Shown here: piece after piece, positions 7,051-11,155 of the stretch
Layout: each line of letters starts with the position of its first letter
Numbering within the stretch: the stretch's first letter is position 1
Assembly: GCA_001587675.1 (NCBI GenBank)
Contig: LNGD01000044.1
Span: forward strand, 1-11,155
Reading direction: 5' to 3'
DNA from: Candidatus Methanofastidiosum methylothiophilum
GTDB lineage: Archaea > Methanobacteriota_B > Thermococci > Methanofastidiosales > Methanofastidiosaceae
DNA length: 11,155 nt
The notes under the pieces: model-generated
Seen by the model: only the letters and a program-made list of their open reading frames with translations
Told to the model about the DNA's origin: nothing
The model's database searches: none
Program-made: the position numbers and the translations under genes

Positions 7051-7071
7051 AGACTATTTTTAGGGATAACT

Positions 7072-7983
7072 ATGAAGATTCTAATTGCTTCGGATATTGC
7101 AGAAGAAGGCATATCCAAACTCAAGAAAGAGTTTGATGTAGACATAAAAAAAGGTATTTCTAAGGAAGAGCTGTTATCAATCATAGAAAACTATGACGGC
7201 GTTATCATTAGAAGTAAACCCAATATAACTGAAGATATAATAAAGAAAGGTAAAAATCTTAAAGTTGTTGCTAGAGCAGGTGTAGGCCTTGATAATGTTG
7301 ATGTTAAGTGTTGCCAAGGTTTAGGGGTAAAAGTTGTAAATTCGCCACAAGCTAGCTCTGATTCTGTTGCCGAGCTTGCATTTGGATTGATGCTTGCAGT
7401 TTCAAGGAACATAGCAAGGGCAGATAGACTTACCAGAGAGAAGAAATGGGAAAAGAAATCTCTTATGGGATATGAATTAAACGGTAAGACCTTAGGTATA
7501 ATTGGGTTTGGAAGAATTGGGAGAAACGTAGGCAAGATAGCAAGGGCTTGTGGGATGAGTCTGATTGCTTATGATCCATTGCTAACTGACGAACAAATAA
7601 GAAGCGGTGATGCTGAACCTGTTACATTAGAGAAATTAATTGAAAGGAGCAATGTCATTACTTTACACGTCCCCCTTATTGAATCCACAAGACATATGAT
7701 TTCTGACAAAGAATTCCAAAAAATGAGGGATAACACAATTATTATCAATACCTCAAGAGGAGGCATAATAGACGAGGAAGCACTTTGCAGAGCTATCGAA
7801 TCAGGAAAGATTCTTGGTGCAGGACTCGATGTATTTGAAGAAGAGCCTCCATTAAACAGCAAATTACTTCAGTATGATAGTGTGGTCCTTACTCAACACA
7901 TAGGTGCCTCAACTCACGAAGCCCAGAAAAGGGCAGGAATAATGATTGCCGATGAAGTTATTAAGGCTTTAAAAGAAAAATAA
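7072..7983 (+). CDS. serA: D-3-phosphoglycerate dehydrogenase, short form
   Basis: The 303-residue product is a D-2-hydroxyacid dehydrogenase. The NAD-binding motif GFGRIG is at 145-150, with the ribose-binding acidic residue D168 in YDP. The catalytic set is R229 (NTSRGG), E258 (EEEPP) and H276 (TQHIGAST). The substrate-domain signature RAGVGLDNVD is at 68-77. These fit 3-phosphoglycerate dehydrogenase, the first step of serine synthesis (3-phosphoglycerate to 3-phosphohydroxypyruvate). It ends right after the core fold and lacks the C-terminal ACT domain that carries serine feedback in longer forms, so it is unlikely to be feedback-inhibited that way. Another 2-hydroxyacid substrate, such as glyoxylate or hydroxypyruvate, is possible. 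It has its own promoter and ends in a T-rich run 11 bases from a convergent gene. Confidence 0.85.
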   Translation: MKILIASDIAEEGISKLKKEFDVDIKKGISKEELLSIIENYDGVIIRSKPNITEDIIKKGKNLKVVARAGVGLDNVDVKCCQGLGVKVVNSPQASSDSVAELAFGLMLAVSRNIARADRLTREKKWEKKSLMGYELNGKTLGIIGFGRIGRNVGKIARACGMSLIAYDPLLTDEQIRSGDAEPVTLEKLIERSNVITLHVPLIESTRHMISDKEFQKMRDNTIIINTSRGGIIDEEALCRAIESGKILGAGLDVFEEEPPLNSKLLQYDSVVLTQHIGASTHEAQKRAGIMIADEVIKALKEK

Positions 7984-7984
7984 A

Positions 7985-8005
7985 TTTTTTTATTTTAAAT
8001 TTTTT
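7985..8005 (+). terminator. T-rich terminator of the dehydrogenase gene
   Basis: Three T runs (7985-7991, 7993-7996, 8000-8005) follow the dehydrogenase stop. The last lies inside the end of the convergent propeller gene. The two genes are separated by 11 bases. On the minus strand the A-rich end of the dehydrogenase gene reads as T-rich, so termination may work in both directions. Confidence 0.55.
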
Positions 8006-9455
8006 GACCACATTGGGGACAGAAACTACTGTCTTTTCCAACTGAAGATCCACAATGAGGGCATTTAGATTCAATTTTCCCTTTAAGATTATTACCACAG
8101 CTGCCACAGAATTTTGTTCCTTTTTCAATTGGTGAACCACAAAACGGACATTTCAATTCTTCTTTAACGGCGGCCTCTTTGATTGTTACAGGAGTAGTTT
8201 GTGTTTTTCCTTTTTTCAGGAAAATAAAGGCTACGGCAGCTACAATTACAATCGCTACAGGCACTATGTAAATTAATGGGAAACTGCCATTAGACGTTGT
8301 TGTTTCAGGTTCTTGTACTGTTGTTGGAGGACTTTTATCCTCATTTAATGGTGGTTTAGTATCTTGAGTTGGTTTAGTTGTGTCGACTGGCGGAGTAGTA
8401 TCTTTTGGTATTTGGGGTTTTGATTGTATGAAAGAGCTCAAGTCATAAGAATATATTTTGTTATCTTTAGAACCAACGATTAATTTTCCATCTGGAGTTA
8501 AGAAAATTGAATTAGATAAACTATCATTATCTTTACTCCAAAGCAATGCACCTGAGCCATTTATCAAGCTGATCGTCCTGTCTAAGGAACTTATAACTAT
8601 ATAGTCTCCATTTGGAAGCATAGAAACTGCATTGGCTTTGTCTTGTAATTTTCTCTTTAGTAGTTGCTTCCCGGTAGAATCAAATAGATAAACATATCCG
8701 TTAAGGTCAGCAGCAAATATTCTATTCCCAGTTTTATTAATTGAAACTAAATGAGATGCGTCACCAGTGGAATTAGACCATACTAAAGTTCCATTTTTAT
8801 TGAACAAATATGTTTTGCCGTCATAAGCACCTGCTGCTATCAAAGAAGCATCTGGAGTCATGGAAATAGACTGAACGTTGCCTCCGGTCTTATACTCCCA
8901 TAAGCGATTAACAGGTCCAGAAAATAGGATAATATTACTATCTTTTGTACCAACGGCTATGTTACTTCCGTTAGGTGTCACAGATGAGGTCGCTAATCGA
9001 TCTTTAGAGTCATAAGAAGCTAAAATATTCCCATCTCTATCCAATACAAAAATACTATAATCTTTAGTTATTGCAGTTATATAAGAACCATCTACAGAAA
9101 TGTTAACTTGGAATACTTGGTCGGATAATTCCTTATCCCATAATTTCTGTCCGGACTTATTAAACAAATAAACTCTTTTATCCCAAGACCCTGCTACAAT
9201 AAACTGTCCATTCGGCGTCATAGATACGGACTCTACGTTGCTTCCGGTCTGGAATTTCCAAAGCTGATTGCCATTTTTGTTAAATAGATAAACATTATTA
9301 TCGTAGGAACCTGCAGCAATATTTGCACCATCAGAAGATGCAACTACTGAGGCTACATCGTCACCAGTTTCAAAACTCCAAGTAGGGTCATCGGCATAAA
9401 CACTAATTATTGATAAATTCAACATTATTATTAAAAACAAGGTAATTTTTTTCAT
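7995..9455 (-). CDS. secreted eight-blade beta-propeller with membrane helix and two C-terminal zinc ribbons
   Basis: The 486-residue product has a signal peptide (1-21). It then has eight repeats of about 40 residues (26-340) of the form VxSVSMTPNGxxIVAGSxDxxVYLFNKxGxxLW, a WD40/PQQ-like propeller. A Pro/Thr-rich linker follows (about 345-388). A transmembrane helix (about 391-413) ends in KKGK, so the last 70 residues should be cytosolic. These hold two zinc ribbons: C436, C439, C450, C453 and C465, C468, C479, C482, each CPxCG followed by CxxCG. The layout joins an outer sensing or scaffold domain to an inner metal-binding domain through one helix. Blades 1, 2 and 5 resemble one another most. 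A TATA box centred 26 bases before the ATG predicts a leaderless message. It is monocistronic. The ligand and partner are unknown. Confidence 0.87.
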   Translation of the reverse strand: MKKITLFLIIMLNLSIISVYADDPTWSFETGDDVASVVASSDGANIAAGSYDNNVYLFNKNGNQLWKFQTGSNVESVSMTPNGQFIVAGSWDKRVYLFNKSGQKLWDKELSDQVFQVNISVDGSYITAITKDYSIFVLDRDGNILASYDSKDRLATSSVTPNGSNIAVGTKDSNIILFSGPVNRLWEYKTGGNVQSISMTPDASLIAAGAYDGKTYLFNKNGTLVWSNSTGDASHLVSINKTGNRIFAADLNGYVYLFDSTGKQLLKRKLQDKANAVSMLPNGDYIVISSLDRTISLINGSGALLWSKDNDSLSNSIFLTPDGKLIVGSKDNKIYSYDLSSFIQSKPQIPKDTTPPVDTTKPTQDTKPPLNEDKSPPTTVQEPETTTSNGSFPLIYIVPVAIVIVAAVAFIFLKKGKTQTTPVTIKEAAVKEELKCPFCGSPIEKGTKFCGSCGNNLKGKIESKCPHCGSSVGKDSSFCPQCGQKI

Positions 9456-9476
9456 GAAAGTTATTATGAAATGAGC

Positions 9477-9486
9477 TATTTAAATA
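9477..9486 (-). promoter_or_regulatory. TATA box of the propeller/zinc-ribbon gene
   Basis: TATTTAAATA is a perfect palindrome centred 26-27 bases before the ATG at 9455. It lies in the 40-base gap after the Fic gene and predicts a leaderless transcript. Confidence 0.7.
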
Positions 9487-9495
9487 TTTTGTTAA

Positions 9496-10614
9496 TTACT
9501 TCCACTTTCCTTTCCTTAATTCGCTCAAATTCAATTTTTCTATTCTTCCTTCCATTCCCTTAATAATGTCTAGTATTTCTTTGTAGTCATTAATAGTATT
9601 ATCTAATTCCAAGGATATTTCTGAAGAATAATTTTCATCTATTATTTTACTTTTTAATTGCTCAAAGAAAGTTGCTACCGGCTTGAAAGAATCTTCTATT
9701 AATAGCCCAGATATAAAAATAATAAAAGGAATTAGATCCCCAGTATTTCCAATATCTATGCATCTCAAATATACACCTCTTCTTTCAAATGGAATTACCA
9801 GCCTTGGATAATTGTTCTTTATTAGAATAAAATTAAGTAATTCTCTAGATACTCTACCATTACCATCAATGAAAGGATGAATCTCAACAAATTTCTGATG
9901 AAATGCACAAGCAAGTTCTACAGGAGGAGTAAAATGTTTTTTTCCTTTGTACCAATCAATCAGGCTATTTATTTCATCTTCTATAACTGGAGAAGGTGTT
10001 GGGTCGTAATCAGTGCCAGAAATAGAAATGTCAATGTTTCTTAAGGCGCCTGCGTTTTCATCATCGATATTTTTCATTAGTGTTTCATGAATTTTTAAAA
10101 TTAGTTTAAGATTGATGTCGCCCGTGTAGCTTCTCATAAATTTGAAAAGTTCTTTATAGTTCAAAATCTCATACATCTCTCTTAAAGTATTACCTGCAGG
10201 TGTATCCTCTTCTAAAATCAACTGTGCATCTCTCAAAGAAAGAGTGTTACCTTCAATAGCTGTTGAACCGTGGACATATCTCAGCCTTAAATTATCCTCA
10301 AATTTCTCAAAATAACTCTTGTTAAATGGAGCCATTATCCTGTTTATCTCTTTTAATCTCTCAAGGATATTGATAAAAGATAGAGGCAACAAATGCTCTT
10401 TATAATTTAATTTCCTTGAAAATATTTTAAGAAACTCTGCTTCTAGAAGTATCATTTGAGACTTTTCTTTTAATAAAGATTCTATTTCATACTGTGTAAA
10501 TGGGCCTTTTCCAAGATAATGGGAAAGAGTCTTTACTTTACCATCCAGTCTAACTGAATGATTAAGATAATAATATATTTCCCCTTTTACCATCTTTTTT
10601 ATGATATAGACCAT
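9496..10614 (-). CDS. Fic-domain protein (probable AMP-transferase) with built-in inhibitory helix
   Basis: The 372-residue product has the full Fic motif HPFIDGNGRVSR at 246-257, with catalytic H246, acidic D250 and R254/R257. Such enzymes usually transfer AMP from ATP to a hydroxyl of a target protein. An inhibitory helix motif, STAIEGN, lies at 117-123; its glutamate (E121) normally blocks ATP binding, making this a class II, self-inhibited Fic. The flap region before the motif (SGTDYDPTPSPV, 199-210) is also typical. Residues 1-36 form a separate module (GEIYYYLNHSVRLDGKVKTLSHYLGKG from 11) like the hairpin at the front of some archaeal Fic proteins and IS1634-type transposases. The C-terminal part (about 310-372) is helical; no winged helix is evident. 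ATG 10614 has AGGGG six bases upstream. No separate antitoxin gene adjoins it. The target is unknown. Confidence 0.92.
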   Translation of the reverse strand: MVYIIKKMVKGEIYYYLNHSVRLDGKVKTLSHYLGKGPFTQYEIESLLKEKSQMILLEAEFLKIFSRKLNYKEHLLPLSFINILERLKEINRIMAPFNKSYFEKFEDNLRLRYVHGSTAIEGNTLSLRDAQLILEEDTPAGNTLREMYEILNYKELFKFMRSYTGDINLKLILKIHETLMKNIDDENAGALRNIDISISGTDYDPTPSPVIEDEINSLIDWYKGKKHFTPPVELACAFHQKFVEIHPFIDGNGRVSRELLNFILIKNNYPRLVIPFERRGVYLRCIDIGNTGDLIPFIIFISGLLIEDSFKPVATFFEQLKSKIIDENYSSEISLELDNTINDYKEILDIIKGMEGRIEKLNLSELRKGKWK

Positions 10615-10620
10615 ATTATT

Positions 10621-10626
10621 CCCCTA
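10621..10626 (-). promoter_or_regulatory. Shine-Dalgarno of the Fic gene
   Basis: TAGGGG on the minus strand lies six bases before the ATG at 10614. It indicates a leadered transcript, unlike the leaderless genes nearby, and supports this ATG over the one at codon 8. Confidence 0.6.
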
Positions 10627-10641
10627 CATGCCAATAAGTAA

Positions 10642-10657
10642 TAGTAAGTTATTACTA
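10642..10657. repeat. 16-bp inverted repeat at the Fic transcription start
   Basis: TAGTAA, four bases, TTACTA forms a perfect 6-bp inverted repeat. An overlapping 7-bp pair, AGTAATA/TATTACT, spans 10637-10656. It sits between the Fic gene's TATA-like element and its start codon, where a bound repressor would block transcription. No T run follows it, so a terminator is unlikely. Confidence 0.5.
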
Positions 10658-10664
10658 CTACATC

Positions 10665-10676
10665 TTATAATATTTA
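10665..10676 (-). promoter_or_regulatory. TATA-like element of the Fic gene
   Basis: TAAATATTATAA on the minus strand would place the transcript start near 10643, giving a leader of about 29 bases that holds the Shine-Dalgarno. The match is ordinary in this AT-rich gap, so the call is tentative. Confidence 0.4.
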
Positions 10677-10713
10677 CTGAAAAAAAGAAAATAATATAGT
10701 GGTAAAAAAAATA

Positions 10714-10728
10714 TAATAACCATTATTA
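10714..10728. repeat. 15-bp inverted repeat TAATAA-CCA-TTATTA
   Basis: This is a perfect 6-bp inverted repeat with a 3-base centre in the gap between the Fic gene and argG. It lies about 50 bases upstream of the argG TATA box. AT-rich DNA yields such repeats by chance, so it is a weak operator candidate. Confidence 0.35.
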
Positions 10729-10756
10729 GTTCATTATTGTACATTATAGTTTATTT

Positions 10757-10770
10757 CTGATACATATCAG
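10757..10770. promoter_or_regulatory. 14-bp palindrome CTGATA-CA-TATCAG upstream of argG
   Basis: A perfect 6-bp inverted repeat with a 2-base centre ends eight bases before the argG TATA box, next to where the BRE should lie. Its size and symmetry fit a dimeric regulator. The position, about 38 to 51 bases before the predicted transcript start, would suit either activation or blocking of TFB binding. Confidence 0.5.
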
Positions 10771-10778
10771 TCATTATT

Positions 10779-10786
10779 CTTATAAG
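10779..10786 (+). promoter_or_regulatory. TATA box of argG
   Basis: CTTATAAG is centred 26 bases before about 10808, giving a leader of roughly nine bases before the ATG at 10818. Confidence 0.6.
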
Positions 10787-10817
10787 GCACTCCAAAATTC
10801 AAAGAAAGGTTTTAGAT

Positions 10818-11155
10818 ATGGAAGAAATACTAAAAAAATTTGAAGGTGTCGATATACCATCGACAAAAAAAGTTGCAGTCGCCTACTCAGGCGGTGTTGA
10901 TTCCTGCCTTTGTATAGAACTCTTAAAAAGAGTTTATCATGCACAGGAAATTGTTCCTATAATGATTGACGTTGGGCAAGGAAAAGAAGAAATAGATATC
11001 GCTTTTGAAAAAGCAAAAATTCTAGGAATTAAACCAATTATAATAGATGCAAAAGAGGAATTTGTAAAGAAATGGATTCCGATGGCGATTATGGCAAACT
11101 CTGACTATATGGGGTATCCAGTAAGTACTTCTATGACGAGACAGCTAATTGCTAG
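10818..11155 (+). CDS. argG: argininosuccinate synthase, N-terminal part (cut by window end)
   Basis: The 112 complete codons visible cover the N-terminal quarter or so of a protein that is usually about 400 residues. The PP-loop ATP-binding motif YSGGVDS is at 23-29. DVGQGKEE (51-58) follows the second strand, and NSDYMGYPVSTSMTRQLIA (94-112) matches the family segment usually written Y.GYPL.T.LARPLIA. The enzyme joins citrulline and aspartate using ATP in arginine synthesis. The variant TRQLIA instead of ARPLIA marks a diverged branch. AAAGG lies about eight bases before the ATG as a weak ribosome site. No stop occurs before the window edge. A palindrome and TATA box lie upstream. Other PP-loop enzymes lack the YPVST..RQLIA segment, so the family call is firm. 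Confidence 0.88.
   Translation, partial: MEEILKKFEGVDIPSTKKVAVAYSGGVDSCLCIELLKRVYHAQEIVPIMIDVGQGKEEIDIAFEKAKILGIKPIIIDAKEEFVKKWIPMAIMANSDYMGYPVSTSMTRQLIA

Noticed and set aside
7191..7862. Open minus-strand frames opposite the dehydrogenase gene
   Set aside because: The plus-strand gene has complete catalytic motifs; the antisense frames show none.
8775..9380. Propeller repeats as a CRISPR-like or tandem satellite array
   Set aside because: The repeats are in frame, about 40 codons long and encode propeller blades; there are no short identical repeats with unique spacers.
9496..10817. Fic gene as part of a two-gene toxin-antitoxin pair
   Set aside because: No small antitoxin frame adjoins it, and the inhibitory STAIEGN helix is already within the same protein.
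10615..10817. Intergenic gap as a site for a small RNA or a mobile-element remnant
   Set aside because: I see only AT-rich promoter sequence and short inverted repeats, with no stable long stem, terminal repeats or coding remnant.

Overview
The window looks like chromosomal DNA of a low-GC archaeon, most likely a euryarchaeote. The evidence is: TATA-like boxes centred about 26 bp upstream of first genes in operons; Shine-Dalgarno sites of the GGTG/GAGG type inside operons; tRNA genes without an encoded CCA; an Lrp-like regulator; and archaeal-style secreted propeller proteins. The species cannot be named from the sequence alone. I see no transposon, phage or CRISPR array.

Layout. 1-151: two tRNA genes on the plus strand, tRNA-Asn(GUU) missing its first 3 bases and a tRNA with anticodon CAU, facing a convergent protein gene. 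164-2709 (minus): a likely operon read Lrp-family regulator, then a secreted FG-GAP-type propeller with TPR-like helices and a C-terminal membrane anchor, then a small cytosolic TPR-like protein. 2758-5679 (minus): a tight three-gene operon of two single-anchor membrane proteins and a polytopic protein resembling oligosaccharide repeat-unit polymerases. 5698-7010 (minus): a 51-residue Trm112-like zinc protein that is easy to miss because of its size, followed by an MFS transporter. 7072-7983 (plus): a short 3-phosphoglycerate dehydrogenase, divergent from the Trm112-like gene. 7995-9455 (minus): a secreted eight-blade propeller with a transmembrane helix and two zinc ribbons predicted inside the cell. 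9496-10614 (minus): a self-inhibited Fic-domain protein. 10818-end (plus): the start of an argininosuccinate synthase gene, cut by the window edge. The 203-base gap 10615-10817 holds three inverted repeats and two divergent promoters.

Three themes stand out. First, two unrelated-looking genes encode the same plan, an exported propeller held by one C-terminal membrane helix with something short on the inner face; one also carries zinc ribbons, which suggests envelope sensing or assembly. Second, the membrane operon at 2758-5679 fits cell-surface glycan synthesis. Third, four genes have a TATA box centred 26-28 bp before the start codon, so their mRNAs are probably leaderless, while downstream operon genes carry Shine-Dalgarno sites. 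Amino-acid metabolism (serine, arginine) is represented by single genes with their own promoters. Product names rest on motif reading without database searches.
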